From the NCBI RefSeq assembly GCF_021018895.1, contig NC_079373.1, forward strand, positions 11,690,501 through 11,754,500: DNA of 64,000 bases, in the 5' to 3' direction. Position numbers and translations under genes: made by a program. The DNA comes from Seriola aureovittata. Its lineage: Eukaryota > Chordata > Actinopteri > Carangiformes > Carangidae. The notes beneath the pieces were generated by a model. The model was not told the DNA's origin. It worked only from the letters and a program-made list of their open reading frames with translations, and ran no database searches. Below are positions 12,135 to 25,060 of this stretch, in pieces (position 1 is the first letter of the stretch; each line of letters starts with the position of its first letter).

Positions 12135-14986
12135 TTCCATGCAACAAAGGGCCTAGTGTGTGGTGGAAAGATGAATTGCTGGTACTGTATTATCAGGATG
12201 ACTCATCAGACAGTAATCAATGCAAACAGGATGAAAGTCCTTATCAAAGGAGAAAAATGTCTCAAAACAAAAAGACGAGGTTTTCGGCAGGAATCTGGAG
12301 TTGTTCTTCGCTCTGAGGAGGACGTAGAGCCAAACACTACTCTAAAATTAATATTCTCTGCTATCAGCAGTCCCTCACTGATAGAAATAAGCACAGACAT
12401 TAATAATAATACACAGAGGTTCGCCTGGTAGAGGATTCTTAATTCTTAATTCTTAATTTTGCTTTAAGAATCAAGAAGGCCAAGAATTGGTAAAACATAC
12501 ATGTTACTCAGGAGAACGTAAATCAAAACATTTGCTCAGAGTTTTTATATACTTGTGTTTTTAATGGGGTTTGAAATCTGGAAACAACAACGTGTGATAG
12601 CAGATCAAATACAACACAACATACAACAAAAACTTGGGGTGTTCAGATATGCAGTACATTGTCATTCTAATTATCCACTTTAATTCTCAAAAGATAGCTC
12701 AACCTTTCCATCAGATTTTCCAAAAAGTATGAAGGCCACTGCTCTTTTCCTAGAGGATCAGTTTCATACTAATTTCTAGTCGTATCAAAAAACAAATATG
12801 GGCTGAATGTTTTATAGTTTGAGTTATTTTCATTTCCACAACATTTTCCAGGGTTTTATTGCAAGCCACTGAAATTCACAGTTAATCACATTCTGCCAGT
12901 TAAATAATAATACACTAAAATTAGATGCATTGTACAGAATCTTGAAAAATAATGATGAAAAAACATACATGTACTGTCAGTTCCTCTGCCAAGCTCTTAT
13001 GTGATAATATTTGCCAAGATTTTTCTCTTCTGTGGCTTCATACGAGGTGTAAATTCTGTCATATTCAAATTTATTCAGAGAAAAAAATAATTTGGTTCGT
13101 AGAAAAACAACTCAGTCAGTGCTTTAACATGCTAACATACATACTAAGCAATCCACATCCATCAAACCACGAGTGTATTCATGTGACACAACTGTCAGAA
13201 AACCCGTTGATGAAATCGACAACAGATTGTTAATATCCAGAAAGTTCACAAGGCAATTAAAAAAGAAAAGTCTCAGGATAACAATAAAACTGTCTTTAGC
13301 ATTCACCTGCTGTGTTTATTAACCTATGCAACTAGAAACCGTGACATCCTCATCTTTCAATTAAAGTTCAGTCATATAAATCACAGTGTTATAATTCAGC
13401 ACACCGCTCTTAATATTCACTAATCTTCATCTTTAAAACCCGAGTCCATACAGATATACAGTGGAACTAAAATGACAGAAAACCTCAGAAATCCTGTTCT
13501 GCATCCAATCTGTAACACAGGTCATTGCTGAACCAGCAGGACACACATGGATGGTAAGTGAACACTTCCTCACGGCCTCATCCTCGCACACAAAGCTGTT
13601 GCCTTGTCATGTTATTGTATGTTATTGTTGTTCTGTGTCCACAGCAGAGCTGCAGCTTTGCGACATATATTCTTATCATCTTCTGTTCAGCAGCCTACTT
13701 TCAGAGAGGTGATGGCGGCACACAGCAGCCCTTCTGAACTTCTTCTCTCTTTTTTTTTTTTTTGCCTAATCAAGAATCAGTGATTGTTCAACATACCCTT
13801 AGCTCCGGAAATGCGTAGCTGCATCATTTTTATTTTGACAACAAACAGCAGATTACACGAGTCACAGAGGCTCACAGCTAGTCTGCGTACTGAATTATTT
13901 CCCGCTGACAATCTCCCTCTGGAAGTGCGCCATAATTCAGGACACAAGTACTATGAAAAGAGTCAACATTAAACTGATCAGAGGATCAAGTGGTACCAGT
14001 TGATTGAAAAGGCCTTGAGCTGCTCAACAAAGATTTTGTTACTCTAATCCAGTTTGCTAAATGGCTAATGTGATTAAAAAGATTCTTTGGGCCTAAATTC
14101 AGTTATGGTTCGTGATTACATTCACATGGCATGGGAATGACTTCACATGACTGTCTCGAAAGAAAACATGTTGTCAAGGTAACAGCCCATGCAAGAAAAG
14201 TGCAATTGCTCCTGAGGTCAGAGTCTGTGAATTGTTTGACTGAGTGTCTCATGAGGGTGAACATTACATTCACTTACATCAAACAGAGGTGTACCAGTGT
14301 ACGGCAGGGTGAAATCTCAACAGTGAGAAATGTGATGAAGCAACTTTATAGAAGTAAGTGCTGAGCTGAATATAACACAGAGTGTAAGGAATGGTAAACA
14401 GAGCCTTTTAACTGGTTCCATAATGACAGTATGAGCTGTGTAGTATCTCAGAAATGTCCTTAGAAGACCGCAGACTTCTGTCCTCATATACTGCATTTCA
14501 CCACCTCTGCCCCACTGTGGAGCATTTCATATTCCCTGGCACATAGTAATATAGCTCTACTCCTCCATGCCAAATTGACTCCACAAGTGCTCCTATACCT
14601 GCTGACTGACACATGCTCGCTGAAAATGATTCCTCCACCAGCAGCCAGCATTTCTGCTTGCTCTGGAGGGGTACTTGATTCCATTATTAAGTTGAAAAAG
14701 AGAGACAGAGCGAGGGGATGGTGGGGAGAAAAAAAGCTCGACTGGGTAGAGGAGAATAATAGAGAGCTGAGGAAGTTATCAGGGCAGGGGAGGGTGAGCC
14801 TGCTGTCTGACAGCAGATCAGAGAGCTCCTCCAGCTGGAACCCCTGCTCATGAGCCTGGCAGAGCAGAGCCCAGCGGTCGACCGGGATGATGAGTTCTGC
14901 TGTACAGGACAGGTCAGAACAGATGCACCTATGTACTGTAGCAAATATCAACTCCACATCTACACCACAACACATCACTTCACCAT
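12135..14986. other. intergenic, no gene seen
   Basis: Contains a triple repeat of TTAATTC near 12437-12458 and a T14 run at 13750-13763. The 189-codon open frame on the minus strand at 14484-15053 is rejected as a gene: it resembles no known family and runs into a transposon end. Confidence 0.6.
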
Positions 14987-15601
14987 CAGCGGTGGAGGAA
15001 TAGAGGTGTTCAAACCCTTTATTTAAACAAACGTGAGAGGTACGTCTTCTCAAGTACAGTTTTGTTACTTACTTGAGAATATGGATTTTATGCTACTTTA
15101 CACGACTCTACTGCGTGTGTTTGACAGCTTTACTTACTTCATTTGTAGGTTCTGGTTTTACATGGAAACAATATGGACGAGTCTTATAAAATACAACCCA
15201 TTGTTAAATATCAAACCAGCCGCTCTTTTTGGCCCTTTACAAACGACCGGTGCCTGGTTGGAGTTCCTCGTCATGTTGCAGATGTCTATGAATTGTTTAC
15301 ACTTCCACCAGAGAGTGATGTCTCCTCTAAACTTCTAAGATTGTTTCACGCAAATAACTGTTTAAGGTAAAGTTATATATGCCACAAAATAAAACCTACC
15401 TAACACTATATAAAGTAGTTAAAAGTTCCACCTACATCTGTAAATGGTTATGTATTGATCCATCAGTGTGGACAGCCAGTCTCCCATTTTTCTGCAGTTT
15501 GAGGAGTTTTTACTTTTATATTTTTCCTTTATGTACTTGTTGCTGATGATTCTTCTGTGCTTTTACTTATATAAAGGATCAGAATACTTCTTCCATCACT
15601 G
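14987..15601. mobile_element. degraded nonautonomous DNA transposon, hAT-like
   Basis: The left end starts CAGCGGTGGAGGAATAG. The right end reads, on the opposite strand, CAGTGATGGAAGAAGTATT, so the two termini are imperfect inverted repeats over about 35 bp (both continue to a CCTTTAT-type segment). Inside, phrases such as TTTTATGCTACTTTA and TAAAGTAGTTAAAA match my memory of a very common teleost repeat with CAGTGGTGGAA termini. No transposase frame is present. I found no 8-bp target duplication, consistent with age or with a neighbour inserted beside it. Confidence 0.7.
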
Positions 15602-16000
15602 TACTTAAGGAAAAGTATCAGTACTACACTGAAAATGTCACTCAAATAGTTAAAAAAGTATTTGAGTATTTTCTGCAAAATATAGTACTTACTTACTTAC
15701 ACAGTATCATATAATATTATCATTACAATATACAATATAATATATTATCATTGCTGATGCATTAACCCTCAAGTAGCATTGTTGCTACTTCATATACTGT
15801 TGGCTAGTTTAATCTATAACTGTGCATCATATCTTATAATCTATAAATTGTAATTCTATAAACTGATCACTTTGTGTGTAAATTCTGAATCGACGAGTGA
15901 TTGCATTCCAATCAAGCAGATGTAGCGGTAGTGGTCAAGTACAAGAATCTCAAATTTGCATTTAAGTAAAATAAATGTACTTAGTTACATTCCACCATTA
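15602..16000. mobile_element. second degraded copy of the same hAT-like family, abutting the first
   Basis: The right end, read on the minus strand, begins TAATGGTGGAATGTAACTAA, close to the alternative terminus of the same family (CAGTGGTGGAAAGTAACTAA). Internal GTACTT/AAGTAC motifs and CATTGCTGATGCATTAA support the assignment. It directly follows the first copy, so the two may be adjacent insertions or one rearranged unit. Confidence 0.55.
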
Positions 16001-19000
16001 ATCAGTTTTCATACCAGTAAATAGTTTGGGAATAATCAGAGGATAATCAGGGTGATTGATTTTACAGGTGTGTGTCCAGAATATTGCACTCAGTGTATTT
16101 TTGTGCCCTAAACAAGGGCATAGAAGGGTTAAAGAATTATGGAGACAGAAGCCCTGAGAGAGAAAGCGAGACCAAATCAACAAATTAATGCCTGTCCTAT
16201 GAGAGGCTAAGCCTCTTATTTTTATTTCAAATGAGGATAGAAATTGACTTCCTTATTAAATCTAATTATTAGCCGGTGCCCTCCAAAAGTCTTCTGAAAT
16301 CGCCTGGAGCGGCCAGGCTATTAGCATAAACACCACCACTGGCAAGCTTAAAACAAATGGTATATTTAGTCAGTGTTAATGGGATTAAAGTGTGCTGGAT
16401 TCAGGAGCAGTTCTACTAACAGTGAGCATCACATCTTCATTATGGATGCCCTGACTTCTCCATTTCCACTCTCGTTGTTTGCATTTCATTCCACTCTGCT
16501 GCCTCCCGCTCCTCTCAGTTATTCAACAGATTGTGTTCAATCTTGATCCAAAAATCCCAGACAATCATAAATAATAAAGGATTACACCAATCTCTGAAAA
16601 GCTGGTGGCTCGCCAGTGGCAATGCGCACACAGAGAAATAATTGTTGGCCATCTGTGCACCAGATTGGTAAGAGAAAGGGTAAACAAAGAGCACAGTGTA
16701 CCTGCTGAAGCTTTCTCCCCTTGCCTGTCTCTCCCTTTAGCCAGGGAACATGAAAGACTTTGATGACGCTCACGCCTGCAGAATCCACTGGCTCACTCCA
16801 AAAGATTTTTTGATTAGGGAGGTTTCAGAACCACAGACTGACAAGCCGCGCCTGTCAGGAATCTAACAAGGCTTGGGGTTATCTCTCTATCAGCAGCCAA
16901 ACAGTGCTGAAACACTGCAGTGCCAGCCAAATAGCATTAGGATAGAGGATAATTGACCAGGCAAATGATCACATTTACATGTCACATACACAGCTCTCCG
17001 GAAAAGAAAGTGAAGTCATGAAAGCTTACCCTGTGCAGTCTCATAAATCACTCCTCTGTGGGCTGAGATTGGATTTACTGGCCCAGTTTTGCTTCACTAT
17101 TACACTGCCAGAACCACCTTTGGGGATGCATATACCTACACAGAGCATCACAGATCCTTATTAGGGAAAATTGATCTTGTTGCTAAAGATTGTGCAGGGG
17201 TCAGTCAATGCATTTTGATGCGAGCTGTGAAGTTAATAGTGGTATGCTTTAGATTTATGGGTCAGAGAATAAATCAATATGAGATGGGTTTCACACACAT
17301 GATGGATTTCCACTATCTATTCAACAGCCTGATTGACTCCAATTTACTGTCTCATGATTAAGACTCATTTGATATGAACCATCACATTTACTGTTTGGAT
17401 AATAACTGCCAAATGTTGGGTTTTCCGACCGGAGCACACACCAAAGCACAGCTGTTTCCACCTTTTAATGGGAAACTAAAACAAAAGCCTGTGTTTTGCA
17501 TGCTTTTGCTGCTTCAGTCTCTGCAGGGAGTGAAAAATGACCTCATGGCTCACCATCCATCCCAACTGGAGGACCCTCATTATGGTGTGAGATTTATATA
17601 TGTATATGAAGAGACAGATAGATAGAGATAAATAGTGTTGGATTCTGGAGCAGGGAGGAGACAAAAGATAGGGCAGAGTCATAATGAGCTGTGTTTATGT
17701 GCAGCGTTGCTTGGCCTGTTGACAGCGGTTAATGAAGTTAGTGGGGGGATCTGCTGGCACTAATTAAACTCACTGTCATTAGCAGTGTTGGAAAGAGGAG
17801 GCGCTGCAGCAGGAATGGGAGGAGCAGACACAGGCAGATCCATCAGAGCAGCAGCACACACACAAACACAAACTATATGTGACGAGGGGGATTAGATATA
17901 ACTTTATTGTGCACCGGGAACTCCTGACTTCGCATTTAAGTTTTATACGATGATACAAACCCTTTTAAAAGCTGACTTAGTCAAAAACAGAGGCTACTTT
18001 CATTTAAAGCAAAAGATTAACAATATTTCTACTCCTACAGGAAAAAACTGCAATATGAGGGTATGAGGTTTAGGATTAAACATAGTATACAGTACTCTAT
18101 TAAGTGTATAAAGAAATAAAGTCAACACAGTTTATATTAAACAGCAGATGCAGGAAATATTTTACACCTAACTGAGCCTACAGTGTGGATTGGCTCCTGT
18201 AGAAGCCACAGCTCTGACATCTGGAAATGCTGCAGTCACCACTGAACTGTTAGAAAGTGGGAGAGAGCTCGATTGACTGTCACAGAGTCTGAGTGGAGCT
18301 CAGTGTGTGCCATCTTAACCACAGCTCCATCGTAGCCTGTAATCCAACTCACCACCAAAGCCACCGCTGTTGGCTGCCTGCGCAGACCAAGCCTCACTGT
18401 TTGTTTATGCAGCATGTAGACCCGGCCATTAAAAGTGGGAAGCCTGTCAAAAATAAAAAGAGACTTTTCATGTTTGAGGGCTGCAATTGTGGCTCTTGTG
18501 TGATGTTTTTCCTCCACACTGACCCCTTGCTTTGAGGTTGGGAAGCTGCTTAACCCTGGGCTGTGGAGCCAGCCGATTGGCTGGGCCAAACGCAGTATTT
18601 TTGAATGTGGTGGCGTAGTGGTTGCCTCAGGCAGAGGTACTGTGGTTGCGTGCAGTGACTATGGCTGTGTAACCAAGACAGCCTACACATCATTATAATG
18701 GCTCCTCAGGCAAAGAAGCCAAAGATCCTTCATAAATGTGCACATCATTTCCCTCATTATGTCCTAGTTACCTTTTCTCGTGTTCCCAAAACCTCACTAC
18801 AAGGTAAAGTTAACATGCAACAAGCTGAGCAAAGGCGATGGATCGTACCATTGCCAAAATAAACGTATAGCAACATTCTTGTACTGAAACACTTAAAAAA
18901 TCTGTATAAATACCTGTCAACAACATGACCATCACCCCTCCCCACCCCCCCTCACATGTACAGAAGCTGCTTACAAATGATACGAGCTGTTTAAAATAGT

Positions 19001-20695
19001 TATTCCCAGCTCACAGCCATTCAAATACTAAAGCAGCACAGGGAGAATGTGGAAATTTGCTATGTAGTTAACTTGCGACAGCCACCAATTAGGTTTACGA
19101 TTCGGGCGCCTTTGGGCCACTGTCGCCAGGCCTCAGTCTCCCTCTGATGTCATTACACAAATCTGCTGCAGTCTGACAGAGCAACAGGGCTGTAGGACAC
19201 AGGGGGAGAAGGAGAAGGAAAGTTGGCTCGGCTCCTCTCCTCTGATAGCAGCAGATAAGCCGGCCTTGGGGCCTCTTATCTCATCTGTGGATCCTGTGTA
19301 AATGTAAGTTTTAGTCTGGCAGATTACATCAGCAGAGCCTGCTGGGGACAGAGGCCGGCCGCCGGAGGACCATGATGACTCCCCTCATGCGACAAATGCA
19401 TCCTCTCCACCCTTCATGGACTAACAAAGCAGGACCGGGGTGTACTGTGGGAGACGGCTCCTCTCAGCGAGTTAAAGTGAGTCCCGAGAGATACTGGAAT
19501 TAAAACTGTCAACTTCCATTTAGTACAAAACATTCACCCCATAGCATTTGTTTTCACTGTCAGCTGCACACTGTGTGCACTGATAGTGATATTAGTGGAC
19601 AGCATGCTTCACTTTGGATAAACAGCTGTGTGGAGGTGTGTGTCCTGACAGGAGAAGAACAGACCAGCTGACGTGGGACAGGCCCTCTGTGGTCCAGAGG
19701 CCACAAAGGTGCCATGTGACTGTGAGAGGTTCATTTTAGGATACATAAACACACCCTCCCTGTTTGTCTAAATGCCTCTCTATCCATCTACTGTATGTAC
19801 AGTACATTCCAGCTAGACAGACAGGCCACATCTGGGGAGCAACCAATGGAAGGCCATCCCCCTCCCTTCTTCTCTCCCTGCTCCCTGCGTCTGTCATCCC
19901 ACCCAGAGAGGGGAAGTGGTGAGGTTGGAGTGGTTGGCCAGACAGGGCCAGCTGTGTGACCACAGACCTCTGAGTGTGTGTATGTGGGAGGGAGGGAGGG
20001 ATCCACAGGCCTTATTACAGACCCAACTACACACTGGGCCTCACAAACAGCTACTTTACAGCCAGCAGTAGTAACACTGCAGGATTTGTACTGTGACAGC
20101 ATGGGAGTGAATTTCTGTGTGTGACTATCAATCACAAGCATATCAAGTATCTAATGTTTTTAATGCATACTTAACTGCACGGCTGGTTCATTTCTACATG
20201 GGAACAGAAAAATAAACTTTAACTTTGCTGTTTCATAGACAAATTAAACAGATTAAGTCACTGAAATGACAAACTTACTAAGACGATACAGATGTTAAAT
20301 AACCCTGGAAGTTTTGCGTGGAATGTGTTTTACCACAGTCTGCTGCCAGCTCATATCAGCTGAAAGCGGCTGTTGTTGACTGCACGGTCAGCTGGATAGC
20401 AGGACAGAGGGTCTCAGAGTGATGATGTCACTGTTTTGCCTTCGTCCCCAGGGCAGTGATTTATGAGCTAATCTGGGTCTGTCTCCCCAGATTCCAGGTC
20501 TTTGTCTCCCTGGGGAGCTGCTAATGGGACAGTGGGACGGAGCCACCATGCAGCAGAAGTCCTCTCAACTCACAGGACCTGACATCCATCTTCATGATCA
20601 CACACCAAAGGAAAGAAAAAAAATAGAACAACGTTGACTTCATTTTGCTGCGCACACCCATGTACACATACACTTGCAGGCATGTACACAGACCA

Positions 20696-20696
<1 letters not shown>
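16001..20696. other. intergenic, no gene seen, possible regulatory stretches
   Basis: Mostly single-copy in appearance. 17740-17800 contains closely spaced TAATTAAACTC and GTCATTAGCAG motifs that could bind homeodomain proteins. 16190-16400 is AT-rich with TAATTATTAGC and ATTAGCATAAAC. No open frame resembles a protein and no splice-linked frames were found. Confidence 0.55.
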
Positions 20697-20784
<88 letters not shown>

Positions 20785-20827
20785 CACACAGACACACAGA
20801 CACACAGACACACACACACACACACAG
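20697..20827. repeat. (CA)n microsatellite, about 130 bp
   Basis: Near-uninterrupted CA with two CG substitutions and three CAGA interruptions toward the right end. It generates long false frames of TH (plus strand) or VC (minus strand) repeats. Confidence 0.97.
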
Positions 20828-20899
20828 AAGCAAATACAGAATAAATTAAGTATTGCATATATAACCTTGGCTATTTGCAATTTGTCATGCAGCCCATGA

Positions 20900-21250
20900 A
20901 AGATAATTGAGGCAACCTCCCAGTATGCAAATAGAATGATAATCAGCCAGCTCCACTCTACCAAACACATATGCACAGAAAAAAAACAGTTACATTGTTA
21001 GCAATTTCTAATAGAGGACACCTATTGACCCATTTTCTCTTGGAAAGCAATTTGTCCCTCCAAAATAAAACTAATAGGTGGCAAGATGAATGGATTAGAG
21101 TGGGCTAGACTGGGTGCACCGTGCCACGAGGCACTAAATCACCAGATTATTAGTTTTATGAGCCAAGCCCATGAGAGAATAATTGCTAATGTTCCCAGAG
21201 TAACCAAGGGAAATAAAGGTAATGGAGCAATTTATAAATTCTGATTGGTA
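20900..21250. promoter_or_regulatory. candidate conserved noncoding element
   Basis: Contains octamer ATGCAAAT at 20925-20932, a small hairpin GTGCC-ACGA-GGCAC at 21121-21134, and AT-rich cores ATTATTAGTTTTAT and GAATAATTGCTAAT. Composition is mixed, with no tandem repeat and no stop-free protein frame. Assignment is inference without an alignment. Confidence 0.3.
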
Positions 21251-22330
21251 TACATAGGGAACTTCCAGCCCATCTCCTTTGTTATTTTACTGCTCTCGAT
21301 AAAATACGCCCCAAGCCACACAAACACTAGGGCCGGCTATCAAAATCAATACAATCACAGAACCGCAAGTGCTGCTTCTGCTCCTTTGTTATTTTTAGTG
21401 CAATGCAGCCTGACTTGCAGTTATAAATCAAAATAATGTGGAAAGAAAAAAAACCACCGACATCAACTTCCATTTCTTAACTTCATTTAGCCTGTCTGGG
21501 AGACATACGGATGATGATTCACCCCAGCGCTCTCAGCATAGGTGTGTGTTACTGATGACGAAGACAAGCTATGTCTAAAATCATACATTGTTAAGACTGT
21601 TGTAGAGACAGACAGAAGAAAGACAGGCTGCTGACGTGGGCAGGTGTTCTGTTTAATCCACCCAGCTCAGATGAATACCCGTCCCTCACCCATCCTGTTT
21701 TTGTAACCACACAACTTTCCATCATACGGATCCAAATCCCTAATTTCCACCTCTTCACAGCTCTCTGATGTTTAAATTGTAAGTTGCACTAAGTCCAAAC
21801 GTAGTCTGAAATGTTCTGCAGATGTAGAACCTTCTCATGTGGTTCATGAAAGCAGAGATTTATCTGGTTAGACAGGGCTCGTTGCTTTGCGGCCACAGAC
21901 TGACTGCCTCATATTCAGGTCAAGGTGGGTGGTCTCAGTGTCTTCTCATGTCCATTTCTGGGGAGGATAAACAGCATGTATCCTGCAACAATCAACTCCT
22001 GTTGTTATGTTTTAAACAAACCTCCCAATTATAATTTAATTAAAATCGAAACAAGCCAGTTTGCTGTTTAAACTAGACATGCAGCCATAGTCTCTATTGT
22101 AATTTGACCCACTGCTGTATTGGATTACACATTGGAGTCAAGGTGAGACATGGTAAAACAGATTATGTGGAGACAACAATACAGCTATATGGAGGCAGGG
22201 TTAGACAGTCACATCATCTCCCCACCCTGAGCTGCTTGTCTGTTGGTGCATCTGAGATAGATTTGCTCTACTGGAGTGTTTGCAGCCGAGAGGAGCTGAT
22301 GTCTTACCATATGCACATATGCAGACACAG

Positions 22331-22356
22331 TACACACACACACACACACACATACA
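22331..22356. repeat. short (CA)n microsatellite
   Basis: About 11 CA units followed by CATACAC. Confidence 0.85.
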
Positions 22357-23512
22357 CCCTACTTGACCTTTCAACAGCTTAGCAACAGCAGTTATGACAG
22401 CTCACAAACTCCTCTTGTAACTGAAAATCTCATCATATATTTTCCACCCACTTCTTGTTTTTTTTTTTGTGGTGAAACTGTGTTGCTCACTTGTGTTTTC
22501 ACTTCCTTGTCTTACAGGTATGAAGTAACACTGTGAACTGCAACAGCACTATCTGTTCAGACTTGTTGACTTAAGGTAAGTATCCTTTTTGTGGATTTAA
22601 CATTCATTCCTAAGAGGGTGATTCAGTGGAGACAATTCACCGCTGTCCTCAGGCCAATATGTATAAATTTCTCAAACCCAGACTCCCACATATCTGCACT
22701 TTGTCATCCCATCTGTACTACTGTAGTCCCACAGAGAGGGTGTTTGTGGGTCAGATCGTTGGTTCATCATCACCTCACATTTCCTGTTATGAAATAGCAT
22801 GACACTCGGCACAGTGTAAAACACATCTTAACAAACCGTGAGAGTGGAAACTATGTAGGAAGGAAGTTTATCTCAAAAGTGTGAAGATTCAACTGTAGTG
22901 CATTTCATTTTCTTTTCTTTTTTTCACGCTGACACTAAGGCATTTCATTCCAGCTTTATGGTATCATTTGAATCGAAGCAGGTTTTAAAGTAATTCACTA
23001 TCAACCTCAAATGTCAATTTAATTCCACACACAGCTTTCAAGAACCACTGACAGCAGGATGCAAGCTCAGACATGGAAATTGATTTTCCAAGGGATTGAT
23101 TCCACCCCGGATCTTGTGCCACAGAGAAAGAAGCCGTAATGACAAATTCTGTGATCCCACAATTTCTATACGATGTGGTTAGGTTTTATCCAAATGCGAC
23201 AAGGCCTGTAATAAATCTTGTCTTCTTTCCATCAGCTTGCCAGCAGCTGGGAGCCGTCAAGGGAAGCCACCCCAAGGAAAATGTTATTCCAGCTTGTTAG
23301 TGTTTGAAGTCACAGCAAGCTGGTCTGCAGAAGCTGCTGCCTGCGGTTTATGGCTTGTAGGGTTGCTCAAGATATGGAGTCTCACTTTCCAAGTCAGGAT
23401 GTCTCACAGCCATTGAAGCCACAACTGTAGCTGTGAGATAACGCAGGCACGTTGAGAAGAAAGGACTTTAGAGCAGACATGTGGTCTTGACTCAGTGAGT
23501 GACAACACTACA

Positions 23513-23588
23513 GTGTGTGTGTACGTGTGTGTACGTGTGTGTACGTGTGTGTGTGTGTGTGTGTGCGTGCGTGCGTGCATGCATGTGT
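23513..23588. repeat. (GT)n with a decameric GTACGTGTGT higher-order unit
   Basis: Three consecutive GTACGTGTGT units start at 23521, followed by pure GT and then GCGT/GCAT tetranucleotides. Confidence 0.93.
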
Positions 23589-24218
23589 CTTAGTTCATGT
23601 TGTTTTTCCACATCCGCCCACTGATGCAGTACTGCAGCCTCTTGCTGAAACATTATTGCTTCCTCTTCTTTCTACTTGCTTTTATACAAAAACATGCTGG
23701 TTTCTATGGGTTGATAGACTTGCCAGGTTCTTGTATGGCAAAACATTATTTTATTCTCCATTTCCTTGTGACAAAAAATGAAGTAGGCAGTGCTGACAAA
23801 GTGGGGAAATGCATTTTTTGTACTTACACAAACACAATGATAATGAATGTAAAAATGGATATGCAATTGTGTTTGTGTGCAACAGATGAGGAAATATTCA
23901 TATTCCACTACAAGGCCACTAAGCCTCACATCTCCTTTGATTTCTAAAATTCAGTAATGTCTTGAAAATCTTGGTTCAGATCAGCGTTTCACTGATTAGT
24001 GGTTGTGTTTCAACCACAACAGGTCAAAGGTCGTCAGACAGCCACCCAGTGTATCCACTGCTCCAATAAGATATTTTTTTCCTATAATCCCTCATTGTTG
24101 CACTGTTGGAACTAATCCCTTAGATCCCCTCACAGTCACAGCAAGGACCCTCAGAGACTGTGTATGATCAAACAAACAACTAGTGCTTAACACTTTACAA
24201 CCCGAAGCACTCCTTCCC

Positions 24219-24237
24219 ACACACACACACACACACA
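24219..24237. repeat. short (CA)n microsatellite
   Basis: About nine CA units. Confidence 0.8.
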
Positions 24238-24399
24238 AAAACAGCAATCCACAAACATCCTGCATTCAAACTTATACTAAGTATTATGAGCAAAATAAGT
24301 AAATGTACTAATGTACTAATTATGCTGAAGTTCCCTTTCAGCATACTATGAAACTCATTTGAACTACTTCACAGATTGTTAGGTTGTTGCACATCATAT

Positions 24400-24658
24400 T
24401 TTATAAGATGAAAAAAGCAAAATGTAATTTCCCTGAACCCACAGTGACCCCAACCCTTCTTATTATCAGCCGTCCAAAACCCCAAAAACATTCAGTTCAC
24501 TGTCAAAAAAGATTTGAAAAGCAGCAAAACTACATCTGTGAGGCTGCAACCAGAGAATATTTAGCATTTCTGGATTTAAAAAAATGACTGAATTGATTAT
24601 TCGATTATCAAAACAGTTTAATTATCAATAAACTGACTAATTACTTCAGCTCTAGCTC
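24400..24658. mobile_element. fragment of an ancient dispersed teleost repeat
   Basis: The series CCGTCCAAAACCCC, ACATTCAGTTCACTGTC, GCAACCAGAGAATAT and GATTATTCGATTATCAAAAC, ending CTTCAGCTCTAG, is in the order I associate with a widespread fish repeat that ends in a GCAGCTCTAG-type sequence. The identification is from memory; termini and class are not certain. Confidence 0.4.
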
Positions 24659-24985
24659 TAAAGATAAGAGCAGCAATCACCCACCTGTGGACCCTGGGCT
24701 CATTGGGATAAATTCTCCAAAGGGAGGAGGAGTGTAGGACAAAGGCAGCTGGAAGAAAGTATGCTCTGTGAGAATGACAGGGGAGGATGTGAAAATGTCT
24801 CCCATGTACTACTATGAATAAACCATTAGAGCTTAAGTGAAGGACATGCAGATACTAATTTAATATGCTTGGTTGATTCTATTACACTATGAAGATAAGG
24901 TTAGGCAGAAAGGTCAAGAGGGCAATGTGATGCTCCATCTGATTCAGTGATAGTTTTCTCCCAAACCTGTCTCCGCCGCCATCGC

Positions 24986-25023
24986 ACTCACACGCATACA
25001 CACGCGCACACACACACACACAT

Positions 25024-25058
<35 letters not shown>
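24986..25058. repeat. (CA)n microsatellite with CG interruptions
   Basis: CA-rich over about 70 bp with CGCA and ATAC interruptions. Confidence 0.93.

Positions 25059-25060
<2 letters not shown>

Larger units (their letters stand above)
20828..24985. other. intergenic, no gene seen; contains smaller repeats and one candidate noncoding element
   Basis: Besides the separately listed repeats at 22331, 23513, 24219 and 24400, this stretch holds nothing protein-like. The part at 20900-21250 is repeat-free with an exact octamer and is listed separately. Confidence 0.55.

Noticed and set aside
11870..12431. Overlapping 148- and 171-codon plus-strand frames
   Set aside because: Both are kept open by the CA/CGCA microsatellite and encode TH/AR repeats.
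14484..15053. 189-codon minus-strand open frame, the longest in the window
   Set aside because: No resemblance to any family I know, no splice context, and its 5' end overlaps the end of a transposon remnant.
20521..20976. 151-codon frame of VC repeats and TH-repeat counterparts
   Set aside because: Direct translation of the (CA)n array.
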